Of a DNA stretch of 64,000 nt, positions 28,977 to 36,981 are shown piece after piece. The notes below the pieces were generated by a model. The model made no database searches, was not told where the DNA came from, and worked only from the letters and a program-made list of their open reading frames with translations. Every line of letters starts with the position of its first letter. Within the stretch, counting starts at the first letter, position 1. The stretch is from contig CANGME010000016.1 of NCBI GenBank assembly GCA_947455145.1, positions 1-64,000 of the forward strand. The letters run 5' to 3'. The DNA is from Comamonadaceae bacterium. GTDB lineage: Bacteria > Pseudomonadota > Gammaproteobacteria > Burkholderiales > Burkholderiaceae_C. A program made the translations under genes and the position numbers.

Positions 28977-29053
28977 TTAATATCTGACCTGTTACAGAAA
29001 ACAGAGCTGTTTTCGCACATAGACAAAAGAGGCTAGGCCTTTTTTCCATGCAG

Positions 29054-29141
29054 AAAAGACGAAAGCCGCATATAGCGGCTTTCCATTTGGTGCATCTTTC
29101 AGCTTGTTAGCGTTCAGAGCGCATATCCCAATCGATAAGTG
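29054..29141 (-). ncRNA. tracrRNA of the type II-C CRISPR system
   Basis: The complementary strand carries an anti-repeat (about 29106-29143): TCAGAGC, then CATATCCCAATCGA on the given strand, matches the CRISPR repeat at 21 of 22 core positions and diverges at the ends. Read leftward it continues into AAGCTGAAAGATGCACC, much like the segment after the anti-repeat in Neisseria tracrRNA. It then ends in a terminator with a 9-bp stem (GAAAGCCGC / GCGGCTTTC) and a T-rich tail ending near 29054. An extended -10 (TGCTACTAT, 29147-29155 on the complementary strand) puts the 5' end near 29140. The RNA would pair with crRNA repeats, recruit RNase III and load Cas9. Confidence 0.88.
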
Positions 29142-29197
29142 CTTGAATAGTAGCACGTATCAAGGTACAAACGGGGCTTACAAAAAGGGAGGCAAGC

Positions 29198-32100
29198 ATG
29201 CCAGCAATGCGGTATCGACTCGCGCTAGATTTGGGTTCAACTTCGCTAGGCTGGGCCATGGTTCGGCTCTCAGCTGAAAACCTGCCTTGCGCAATCATCA
29301 AAGCAGGGGTTCGCATCTTTTCAGATGGGCGCAACCCCAAAGACGGCTCATCACTGGCCGTCACCCGGCGCGATGCGCGCTCCATGCGCCGCCGCCGAGA
29401 CCGACTGCTCAAACGCAAGGCGCGGATGATGCGATCGCTCGTTGAGCACCGTTTCTTTTCATCCGAAGAAGCTGAACGAAAAACACTGCTAACGCTGAAC
29501 CCTTACACCCTGCGTGCCAAGGGGCTGGATGAAGCGCTTACGCCCGCAGAATTTGGTCGCACCCTATTTCACATCAACCAGCGGCGCGGCTTCAAAAGTA
29601 ACCGCAAGACGGATAAAGCCGACAACGACAGTGGCGCACTGAAAACCGCCATCAGTAAACTGCGCGAAACCCTCAAAACAGAGAACTGCCGCACGGTGGG
29701 CGAATGGCTGCACAAGCGCGATGCAGCCGACCTGACCGTCAGGGCTCGCTATCGTCAAAACAAAGTCATCAAAGACGATGGCAAAACCCGCATCGACAAA
29801 AGCTACGACCTGTACATTGACCGAGCCATGATCGAGGACGAGTTTGATGCGCTATGGCGCAAGCAGGCCGAGTTAAATCCCGCACTGTTCACCGAAGCCG
29901 CTCGCGCCGATTTGAGAGATGTGTTGTTGCATCAACGCCCCCTCAAACCCGTCAAACCAGGGCGCTGCACCTTCATGCCGGATGAAGAACGCGCCCCCTT
30001 GGCATTGCCCAGCACACAGCGCTTCCGCATGTACCAGGAGGTCAACAATCTGCGCATCCTGCGCCCAGGCTTAAAAGAGGAAGCGTTGACGCGGCAACAA
30101 CGTGATGACTTGATCCAAGCCTTGGAGTCCAACAGCAAGCGCACGTTCACGCAAATCAAGACATTACTCAAAACAGGAGGGGCCGTTCAGTTCAACTTTG
30201 AAGACCCGAAACGGCAAGAACTCAAAGGCAACGTCACCAGCGCCATCCTGAGCAACGCCAAGCACTTTGGTGCTGAGTGGTTTGAGTTTGATGAAACTAA
30301 ACAGGACGAGATAGTGCTGCAACTCGTCAAGGAAGAAAACGAAGCCAAACTCGTGCGCTGGCTGCAAGAAAACACAGGCGTTGATGAATCGCATGCCGAG
30401 GCCATCGCCAATACAGGCCTGCCAGAAGGCTACGGTAGCTTGTGCGCCAAGGCTTTGGCCCGCATCCTGCCAGAGCTGCGCAGAGATGTCGTGACCTACG
30501 ACAAGGCCGTGCAAGCAGCGGGCTTTGATCACCACAGCAACATCAGCCCTGCCGCGACAGGTGAAATATTGGCAGAGCTGCCCTACTACGGCCAGCCTTT
30601 GCAACGCCACGTTGGCTTTGGAACGAACGATCCGAAGGACGGCGATGAAAAACGCTACGGCAAGATCGCCAACCCCACAGTGCACATTGGTCTGAATCAG
30701 GTACGGCTGGTGGTCAATGCGTTGATCAAGCGCTACGGCCACCCCAGTGAAGTGATCGTCGAGGTGGCGCGCGACCTCAAACAAAGCAAAGATCAACGAG
30801 AAGACGAAAACAAACGGCAGGCTGAAAATCAACGCAGAAATATCCGCTTACGGGCTGACGTGGCAGGCACGCTGGGCATCAGCCCGGAGCGGGTCAGGAT
30901 TGCGGATATTCAGAAAATGATTCTGTGGGAAGAATTGAGCTTTGATCCCGCTGACCGCCGCTGCCCCTACTCTGGCGTCCAAATCAGTGCCACTATGCTG
31001 CTCAGTGAACAGGTTGAAATCGAACACATCCTCCCGTTTTCAGAAACACTGGACGATAGCCTGAACAACAAAACTGTCGCCCTGCGGCAAGCCAATCGTG
31101 TCAAAGGCAACCGCACGCCGTGGGCCGCATTTGGCGAGCAAACGGCAGCCGGTTTTGTCTATGCCGACATGCTGGCCCGCGCCGAACAGATGCCCAAAGC
31201 CAAACGCTATCGTTTTGGGGAAGACGCCATGAAGCAATGGCTCAGGGACGATGCAGGCTTCTTGCCGCGCGCACTCAACGACACCCGCCATATGAGCAAG
31301 GTGGCACGCGAGTACATGAGCTTGATCTGCCCGCAAAACACCCGCGTCATCCCTGGCCGCATGACAGCCATGCTGCGCGCCAAATTTGGTTTGAACGATG
31401 TGCTGGGTGTCGATGGACTCAAAAATCGAAACGACCACCGCCATCATGCAGTGGATGCCTGCGTCATCGCCGTCACCGATCAGGGCCTGCTACAACGCTT
31501 CGCCCGGGCCAGCGCCAGCGCACGGGAGCAGCAGCTCAACCGGTTGGTAGAAACCATGCCTTTGCCATGGGAGAGCTACCGTGATCACGTGCAGCGCGCC
31601 ATAAGCAACATCTGGGTCAGCCACAAACCGGATCACAGCCATGAGGGTGCGATGCACAACGACACGGCTTATGGGCTACTGGGCAATAGTCGCGTCAGCG
31701 TTCACAAAACAGTGGATGGAAAGCGTGAACGGATTGAAGACAACCTCAAGGTCATACAGTTCACCGATGCAAAAGCCACGGCACGACATGGCCTGCTACC
31801 TAACGGCGAACCGCGTCCCTACAAAGGTTACAAGGGTGACAGCAACTATTGCATTGAAATTATTCGCAATGAGAAAGGGAAATGGGAGGGTGAAGTCATT
31901 TCCACTTTTGAAGCGTATCAACTTGTGCGCACGCATGGGGTGGCGCGGTTGAGGCATCCGAATTTGAGTGTGAACGGGAAGCCATTGGTGATGAGGTTGA
32001 TTTTGGATGATTCAGTCCGCCTAGAAATCGACGGGTCACTACGCACAATGCGCGTCGCGACACTGAGCGGAAATGGGCAAGTGTTCATGGCTGATGCGCA

Positions 32101-32248
32101 AGAGGCCAATGTCGATTCACGAAACCGCGACAAAAGTGATCTGTTCACTTACGTTTCAAAGATGGCCGGTTCGTTTCAAAAATCTCAAGCCCGCCGCATC
32201 ACCATCTCCCCCATCGGCGAACTCCACGACCCCGGTTTTCGGGCCTAA
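29198..32248 (+). CDS. cas9: Type II-C CRISPR RNA-guided endonuclease Cas9
   Basis: A compact 1016-residue Cas9. RuvC-I is LALDLGSTSLGWA with Asp11. The arginine-rich bridge helix (RRDARSMRRRRDRLLKRKAR) follows, then the REC region including FHINQRRGFKSNRK. RuvC-II is VIVEVARDL with Glu522. The HNH nuclease has CPYSGVQI and EIEHILPFS with His610 and NNKTVALRQANRVKGN. RuvC-III is NDHRHHAVDACVIA with His750 and Asp753. The C-terminal third should read the PAM. All catalytic residues are present, so it should be active. The length and a cas9-cas1-cas2 operon with no csn2 or cas4 fit subtype II-C, as seen in Acidovorax and Alicycliphilus. GGGAGG lies just before the ATG. Confidence 0.97.
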   Translation: MPAMRYRLALDLGSTSLGWAMVRLSAENLPCAIIKAGVRIFSDGRNPKDGSSLAVTRRDARSMRRRRDRLLKRKARMMRSLVEHRFFSSEEAERKTLLTLNPYTLRAKGLDEALTPAEFGRTLFHINQRRGFKSNRKTDKADNDSGALKTAISKLRETLKTENCRTVGEWLHKRDAADLTVRARYRQNKVIKDDGKTRIDKSYDLYIDRAMIEDEFDALWRKQAELNPALFTEAARADLRDVLLHQRPLKPVKPGRCTFMPDEERAPLALPSTQRFRMYQEVNNLRILRPGLKEEALTRQQRDDLIQALESNSKRTFTQIKTLLKTGGAVQFNFEDPKRQELKGNVTSAILSNAKHFGAEWFEFDETKQDEIVLQLVKEENEAKLVRWLQENTGVDESHAEAIANTGLPEGYGSLCAKALARILPELRRDVVTYDKAVQAAGFDHHSNISPAATGEILAELPYYGQPLQRHVGFGTNDPKDGDEKRYGKIANPTVHIGLNQVRLVVNALIKRYGHPSEVIVEVARDLKQSKDQREDENKRQAENQRRNIRLRADVAGTLGISPERVRIADIQKMILWEELSFDPADRRCPYSGVQISATMLLSEQVEIEHILPFSETLDDSLNNKTVALRQANRVKGNRTPWAAFGEQTAAGFVYADMLARAEQMPKAKRYRFGEDAMKQWLRDDAGFLPRALNDTRHMSKVAREYMSLICPQNTRVIPGRMTAMLRAKFGLNDVLGVDGLKNRNDHRHHAVDACVIAVTDQGLLQRFARASASAREQQLNRLVETMPLPWESYRDHVQRAISNIWVSHKPDHSHEGAMHNDTAYGLLGNSRVSVHKTVDGKRERIEDNLKVIQFTDAKATARHGLLPNGEPRPYKGYKGDSNYCIEIIRNEKGKWEGEVISTFEAYQLVRTHGVARLRHPNLSVNGKPLVMRLILDDSVRLEIDGSLRTMRVATLSGNGQVFMADAQEANVDSRNRDKSDLFTYVSKMAGSFQKSQARRITISPIGELHDPGFRA

Positions 32249-32253
32249 CGCGA

Positions 32254-33183
32254 ATGATTGGTCGCATCGTTGAAGTGGCCGACGACAGGCGCCACCTGTT
32301 TATACATCGCGGCTTCATGGTGGTGCAAGACACTGAGGGCGAACGCAAGGAACTGGGCCAAGTACCGCTGGACGACATTGGGGCCGTCATCGCCAACGCG
32401 CACGGCCTGAGTTACACCAACAACCTGCTGGTGGCCCTGGCCGAACGCGGCGCGCCTTTTGTACTGTGCGCAGCCAACCACAATGCCGTGGGCATGCTGC
32501 TATCACTGGATGGCCATCACCATCAAGGCAAACGTTTTGATGCCCAACTGGAAGCCACCAAGCCGACAACCAAACGGCTTTGGGCCGAAGTCGTGCGGGC
32601 CAAACTGGAGCAGCAAGCCGCAGCGCTGGCGGCCATGGGCAGCCCCACTGCCCCACTCGCTGCATTGGTCAGCAAAGTACGCTCCGGTGACCCCGACAAC
32701 ATGGAAGCCCAAGGCGCACGGCGCTATTGGGGCTTGCTGTTTGGCGACGCCTTCCGGCGCGATCAGGATGCGGGTGGCCTCAATGCCATGCTCAACTATG
32801 GCTACACCGTGCTGCGTGCCACCACAGCGCGCGCCGTGGTGGCGGCGGGCCTGCACCCCACGCTCGGCCTGCACCACAGCAACGACAGCAACCCGATGCG
32901 TCTGGTGGATGATTTGATGGAGCCTTTTCGCCCCGTCATTGATCTCAAAGTGTGGCAGCTACGGCGCAACGGCGAGACTGACATCACACCCGAGACCAAA
33001 CGCGCTTTGGTTCGCACGCTGTACGACGACATGCAAACCGACGCGGGTGCCACACCCGTCATGGTGTGTGTCCAAAAACTGGCCACCTCGCTCGCGCAGG
33101 TTTATCTAGGCGAGCGCGAAAAACTGGATTTGCCACTGCCCGGCTTGCCACTGGCGCTGGCAGCAGCGCTCAACGATGAATAG
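32254..33183 (+). CDS. cas1: CRISPR-associated endonuclease Cas1 (type II)
   Basis: Cas1 (309 residues) is the integrase subunit that inserts new spacers with Cas2. The N-terminal beta domain starts MIGRIVEVADDRRHLFIHRG. The catalytic helical domain has Glu151 in NMEAQGARRYW, His208 in TLGLHHSNDSNP and Glu223 in DLMEPFRPVIDL, the expected metal ligands. It starts 5 bp after cas9 and is surely co-transcribed with it. Confidence 0.97.
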   Translation: MIGRIVEVADDRRHLFIHRGFMVVQDTEGERKELGQVPLDDIGAVIANAHGLSYTNNLLVALAERGAPFVLCAANHNAVGMLLSLDGHHHQGKRFDAQLEATKPTTKRLWAEVVRAKLEQQAAALAAMGSPTAPLAALVSKVRSGDPDNMEAQGARRYWGLLFGDAFRRDQDAGGLNAMLNYGYTVLRATTARAVVAAGLHPTLGLHHSNDSNPMRLVDDLMEPFRPVIDLKVWQLRRNGETDITPETKRALVRTLYDDMQTDAGATPVMVCVQKLATSLAQVYLGEREKLDLPLPGLPLALAAALNDE

Positions 33184-33198
33184 ACCCGTGGATCACTC

Positions 33199-33525
33199 AT
33201 GTTGTCAGGCTACAGACTGATGTGGGTTGTCGTGATGTTTGATCTGCCGGTGATCGAGAAAGTCGAGCGCAAAGCAGCCACGGCATTCCGTAACTCGCTA
33301 CTGGACATGGGATTTGCGATGTCGCAATTCTCGGTTTACATGCGTTTTTGCACCAGTCAGGCGCAACTCGACACTTACGGCAAACGCGTCGAAGACGCCT
33401 TGCCAGAAGGCGGCAAAGTGAATATTCTTCAATTCACCGACAAACAGTACGAACGCATCATCTCGTTCCACGGCAAAGCCAAGCTGCCCGCGAATAAAAC
33501 GCCAGACCAGTTTGATCTTTTCTAA
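33199..33525 (+). CDS. cas2: CRISPR-associated endoribonuclease-fold protein Cas2
   Basis: Cas2 (108 residues) forms the dimer core of the Cas1-Cas2 spacer integration complex. It has the ferredoxin-like first strand MWVVVMFDLPV with the conserved Asp, then KAATAFRNSLLDMGFAMSQFSVYMR, and ends in the family-typical DQFDLF. It is the last gene of the cas operon, converging on the CRISPR array, which is transcribed from the other strand. Confidence 0.96.
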   Translation: MLSGYRLMWVVVMFDLPVIEKVERKAATAFRNSLLDMGFAMSQFSVYMRFCTSQAQLDTYGKRVEDALPEGGKVNILQFTDKQYERIISFHGKAKLPANKTPDQFDLF

Positions 33526-33551
33526 ATTGCGCCATGATTTTTCAGACTCAG

Positions 33552-33584
33552 AAAACGAAAAACCCCTTGACGAATCAAGGGGTT
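33552..33584 (-). terminator. Intrinsic terminator at the leader-distal end of the CRISPR array
   Basis: A perfect 10-bp stem (AACCCCTTGA / TCAAGGGGTT) with a CGAA/TTCG tetraloop. Only on the leftward strand is it followed by T-rich sequence (TTTCGTTTTC). It ends 11 bp from the first repeat and would stop pre-crRNA transcribed leftward before it enters cas2. Confidence 0.85.
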
Positions 33585-33595
33585 ATCGTAGACCT

Positions 33596-34489
33596 AGTCT
33601 AGTCGATTGGGATATGAGCTCTGACCGGAACCCATACGCTGCGGCCTTGACAATGGGTGATAGTCTAGTCGATTGGGATATGAGCTCTGACCGGAACGGC
33701 ATCACCCACGCATTTATGCATTGCGTCAGTCTAGTCGATTGGGATATGAGCTCTGACCGGAACTGGAACTCGATGCAAACGTGGTTATTGATGAGTCTAG
33801 TCGATTGGGATATGAGCTCTGACCGGAACGCGTCTGCTCGCACTAATTGCATGCTCCAGAGTCTAGTCGATTGGGATATGAGCTCTGACCGGAACGATAC
33901 GGTTGTATATACAAAAGCATTTGCAAGTCTAGTCGATTGGGATATGAGCTCTGACCGGAACGGCGGGCGGTCTGTTGACACGCAATTTAAAAGTCTAGTC
34001 GATTGGGATATGAGCTCTGACCGGAACGGGAACATCGCCCGGGATGCAGAAGTAAGAAGTCTAGTCGATTGGGATATGAGCTCTGACCGGAACTAGGTGC
34101 AGCTTGGCATCAACCAGGCTGACAGTCTAGTCGATTGGGATATGAGCTCTGACCGGAACCATTTGTGTTGGCTGGATTCTTGTACATTGAGTCTAGTCGA
34201 TTGGGATATGAGCTCTGACCGGAACCAACCATTGAACAGTATTCGTTTTCTTGGCAGTCTAGTCGATTGGGATATGAGCTCTGACCGGAACGACTCCCAT
34301 GTCGTCCATCGTGGCGGCTTCAGTCTAGTCGATTGGGATATGAGCTCTGACCGGAACGCGCAGCTTGGCCGGGACATCCGCCACGTGAGTCTAGTCGATT
34401 GGGATATGAGCTCTGACCGGAACGATCGCCTTCGTGCTGCTGCTGATCCTTCTAGTCTAGTCGATTGGGATATGAGCTCTGACCGGAAC
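33596..34489 (-). CRISPR. CRISPR array, 14 identical 36-nt repeats and 13 spacers of 30 nt
   Basis: Repeats start at 33596 and recur every 66 nt to 34454. On the given strand each begins AGTCTAGTCGATTGGG and ends AGCTCTGACCGGAAC; all 14 look identical, with no degenerate end repeat. Every spacer is exactly 30 nt and all differ. The crRNA strand is inferred to be the leftward one: only that strand complements the tracrRNA anti-repeat, and the intrinsic terminator lies at the left end. On that strand the repeat begins GTTCCGGTCAGAGC and ends CGACTAGACT, whose last six bases could act as a -10 box, as in Neisseria repeats. The 66-nt period makes false open frames through the array. Confidence 0.98.
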
Positions 34490-34525
34490 GTGTAATGGGG
34501 GTGGCCGGAGCCACCCCCATTACAC
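34490..34525. repeat. Perfect 36-nt palindrome abutting the upstream end of the CRISPR array
   Basis: The arms GTGTAATGGGGGTGGC and GCCACCCCCATTACAC (16 bp, perfect) enclose CGGA and start at the base after the last repeat. A second small hairpin (CCGCGC-ACA-GCGCGG, 34527-34541) follows. Neither has a good T tract on the leftward strand; the small one has TTGTTT on the rightward strand. Together they fill most of the 70 bp between the array and tupA, where a leader would be expected. Confidence 0.85.
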
Positions 34526-34559
34526 GCCGCGCACAGCGCGGTTGTTTATCAAGAAAGCT

Positions 34560-35396
34560 CTATTTCCCCGCATTCGGAAAAAACACTGGCTCACCGCCAA
34601 TCTTGTAGCCAGCAATGCTCGTCTGCCCAGGTGCTGAAGTCACCCAGTCCGCAAAATTCTGGGCCTCTTTGACCTTGACATGCGGGTGCTTGGCCGGGTT
34701 GACAACCATCACGCCGTATTGGTTGAAGAGCTTGGTGTCACCCTCGACCAGCACAGCCAGATCGGCTCTGTTTTTAAAGTTAAGCCAAGTGCCACGATCT
34801 GCCAACACGTAGGCCCCAGTGCTGGCGGCGATGTTGAGCGCGGGGCCCATGCCGCAGCCGCATTCTCGGTAGCCACTGCCTTTTTGAGCGGCTTGCCCCG
34901 TCATACCCCAAAAACGCAGCTCAGCCGCATGGGTGCCGCTCTTGTCGCCACGTGAGATGAACGAGCCGTTGCTGGCAGACAGCTTCTTCAGCGCAACCAC
35001 GATGTCGCTGCCCTTGACTTTGAGGGGGTCGGCCAGCGGGCCGATGAGAACGAAGTCGTTGTACATCACGGGCAGGCGCTTGAGGCTAAAGCCATCCGCC
35101 ACAAATTTTTCTTCTGCAAGCTGGTCATGCACAAACACCACATCAGCATCGCCCCGACGTGCCATGTCCAACGCTTGGCCGGTGCCCAGCGCCACCACTT
35201 TGATGTCGATGCCGCTAGCGGCTTTGAAGGCGGGAAGCAGGTATGAAAACAGGCCTGATTGTTCGGTGGAGGTGGTCGATGCCATCACCAGATTTTGAGC
35301 TGATGCGTTTGTAGCCGCTATCAATAAAAGAGCGGCTTTCACAAATTTATAAAGACTTTCAGACTTAAACATCTTTAAAAACACGCTTGATTTCAT
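34560..35396 (-). CDS. tupA: Tungstate-type ABC transporter substrate-binding protein (TupA-like)
   Basis: A periplasmic oxyanion receptor of 278 residues. The signal peptide (ALLLIAATNASA before QNLVMA) is followed by the TupA hallmark STTSTEQSGLFSYLLP, which binds tungstate in family members. Further segments are VVALGTGQALDMARRGDADVV, SRGDKSGTHAAELRFW and a Cys-containing YRECGCGMG. The ATG at 35396 has AAGGAA eight bases upstream; ATG 35414 is less likely. No permease (tupB) or ATPase (tupC) gene lies downstream, where the CRISPR array begins, so partners must be elsewhere. It is divergent from a ModE-like regulator, and its probable role is to feed tungsten to the AOR encoded 8 kb away. 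Confidence 0.88.
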   Translation of the reverse strand: MKSSVFLKMFKSESLYKFVKAALLLIAATNASAQNLVMASTTSTEQSGLFSYLLPAFKAASGIDIKVVALGTGQALDMARRGDADVVFVHDQLAEEKFVADGFSLKRLPVMYNDFVLIGPLADPLKVKGSDIVVALKKLSASNGSFISRGDKSGTHAAELRFWGMTGQAAQKGSGYRECGCGMGPALNIAASTGAYVLADRGTWLNFKNRADLAVLVEGDTKLFNQYGVMVVNPAKHPHVKVKEAQNFADWVTSAPGQTSIAGYKIGGEPVFFPNAGK

Positions 35397-35467
35397 ATGA
35401 ATTTTCCTTAGCAAAAATGAATCGGGTATCGTAAGCGCTCCCCCTCTTTTCAGCGATATGAAGCCAC

Positions 35468-36601
35468 GTGCATAAGATCTATTTCAACTACAGTTTTGAG
35501 CAACTGCGCTTGAACGCCAAGGCTCAAGACGCCACGGCGTCGGCTCTGATCAACAACCCCCTGCTCGATCTACTGCATGCCGTCGAGACCTCGGGCTCTA
35601 TTTCAGGTGCGGCGCGTTTGATGCAACTCTCCTACCGCCATGTCTGGGGCGAGCTCAAACGCTGGGAATCCGAGTTGGGCTTTATTCTTATCCTTTGGGA
35701 AAAAGGCAAGTCCGCGCGTCTGAGCGAATTTGGAACGAAGTTGCTGTGGGCCGAGCGTCAGGCCCAGGCACGCTTGTCGCCGCAAATCGAGTCGCTGCGT
35801 GCCGATCTGGAGCGCGCTTTTGCCGTGGCCTTTGATACCGCCAGTCATGTGCTGACCCTGTATGCCAGTCACGACGACGCTTTATCCGCCTTACGCAAGC
35901 ATGCTGCCACGCAGCACCAACTGCACCTAGACATCCGATTTACGGGCAGTGTGGACGCGATCCGCGCCCTGAACGAAGGGCGCTGCGTGATGGCAGGCTT
36001 TCACACCCGCCAGCAGCCCGGCCTTGACTCCATCGCCGGGCAAACTTACAAGCCTCTGCTCAAGCCCGGTCTGCACAAAATCATCGGCTTTGCCCGGCGC
36101 ACCCAGGGCCTGATGGTGTCCAAGGGCAACCCGCTGGCATTGAACTCGTTTGAAGACATCAAGCGCTGTGGCGCACGATTCGTCAACCGCGCACGGGGCA
36201 CAGGCACACGGGTGTTACTGGACGAACTTTTGGCGCAAGCCAATATCAACCCAGCCGACCTCAGCGGCTACGAACACACCGAGCCATCGCACGCGGCCGT
36301 GGCCCAGGCCGTGGCGGCGGGCCAAGCCGACGTGGGTCTGGGGATTGAAGCGGCCGCCCGCGCGCGTGGGCTGGATTTTGTACCTCTGATTGAGGAGGAC
36401 TACCACCTGGTCTGCTTGAAATCGGCACTGGATGAGCCCGCCGTTCAAGCCCTGCGCGTGGTGTTGCAAAGCCAGGGGTGGCACGACGAGCTCGCCGCCC
36501 TGCCAGGCTACAGACTGACGTCACCGCCCGCTTCAGGTCAGGTTTTGGCTCTGAGCAAGCTGCTGCCTTGGTGGCGTTACGGCAAAGCGAAAACCCATTG
36601 A
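35468..36601 (+). CDS. ModE-like HTH regulator with periplasmic-binding-protein-like sensor domain
   Basis: A 377-residue regulator starting at GTG. The N-terminal ModE/LysR-type winged helix (LLHAVETSGSISGAARLMQ, then LSYRHVWGELKRWESELGF) covers about residues 30-115. The C-terminal domain (about 130-350) resembles type 2 periplasmic binding proteins of the molybdate/tungstate regulator class (VMAGFHTRQQPG, FVNRARGTGTRVLLDELL, AVAQAVAAGQADVGLGIEAAA). It probably senses tungstate or molybdate, or a pterin-cofactor state, and controls the divergent tupA. A weak inverted pair, TATCG (35427) and CGATA (35454), lies in the 71-bp gap and could be part of its operator. Confidence 0.85.
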   Translation: MHKIYFNYSFEQLRLNAKAQDATASALINNPLLDLLHAVETSGSISGAARLMQLSYRHVWGELKRWESELGFILILWEKGKSARLSEFGTKLLWAERQAQARLSPQIESLRADLERAFAVAFDTASHVLTLYASHDDALSALRKHAATQHQLHLDIRFTGSVDAIRALNEGRCVMAGFHTRQQPGLDSIAGQTYKPLLKPGLHKIIGFARRTQGLMVSKGNPLALNSFEDIKRCGARFVNRARGTGTRVLLDELLAQANINPADLSGYEHTEPSHAAVAQAVAAGQADVGLGIEAAARARGLDFVPLIEEDYHLVCLKSALDEPAVQALRVVLQSQGWHDELAALPGYRLTSPPASGQVLALSKLLPWWRYGKAKTH

Positions 36602-36619
36602 GTCCGTTGCTTAATCCGC

Positions 36620-36943
36620 TTAATTCAAGCCATCTTCCTGAATTTGCTCTTTCAGCTTATGGCTGGCATGAAAAGTAACCACTCGACGGGCCTCAATCGG
36701 GATGGTTTCCCCGGTGCGGGGGTTGCGCCCGGGGCGCGGGGCTTTGGTGCGGATTTGGAAATTGCCGAAGCCTGAAATCTTCACATCCGTACCTTCAACC
36801 AGCCTGTCGGCCATCAGGTCGAAGAAGGCATCAATCATGTCTTTGGACTCGCGCTTGTTCAGCCCGATATGCTCAAACAGCAGTTCGGCCAACTGGGCTT
36901 TGGTGAGCGCAGGCGTTTCCAGGCTTTCAACGGTGATTTCCAT
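36620..36943 (-). CDS. ihfA: Integration host factor subunit alpha
   Basis: IHF alpha (107 residues) starts [20 protein letters not shown] and has the DNABII arm [20 protein letters not shown]. It partners IhfB encoded at 10.5 kb. The ATG at 36943 is used; the frame upstream overlaps pheT. The order pheS-pheT-ihfA is conserved in proteobacteria, and in many relatives a MerR-type gene and a proline tRNA follow; neither is present here. Confidence 0.96.
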   Translation of the reverse strand: MEITVESLETPALTKAQLAELLFEHIGLNKRESKDMIDAFFDLMADRLVEGTDVKISGFGNFQIRTKAPRPGRNPRTGETIPIEARRVVTFHASHKLKEQIQEDGLN

Positions 36944-36981
36944 GATGTCCTTTGATCTGCCTTGGTCTGCTTGTCGTTCAA

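Noticed and set aside
28997-29014. Inverted repeat GAAAACAG/CTGTTTTC after the GAF/FIS regulator gene as a terminator
   Set aside because: The loop would be two bases and no T tract follows beyond the stem; evidence is too weak to list.
33512-34495. Long open frames on both strands through the CRISPR array with repeated SLVDWDMSSDRN-type peptides
   Set aside because: The 66-nt repeat-spacer period is a multiple of three, so frames stay open by arithmetic; there is no ribosome-binding site or protein-like composition.
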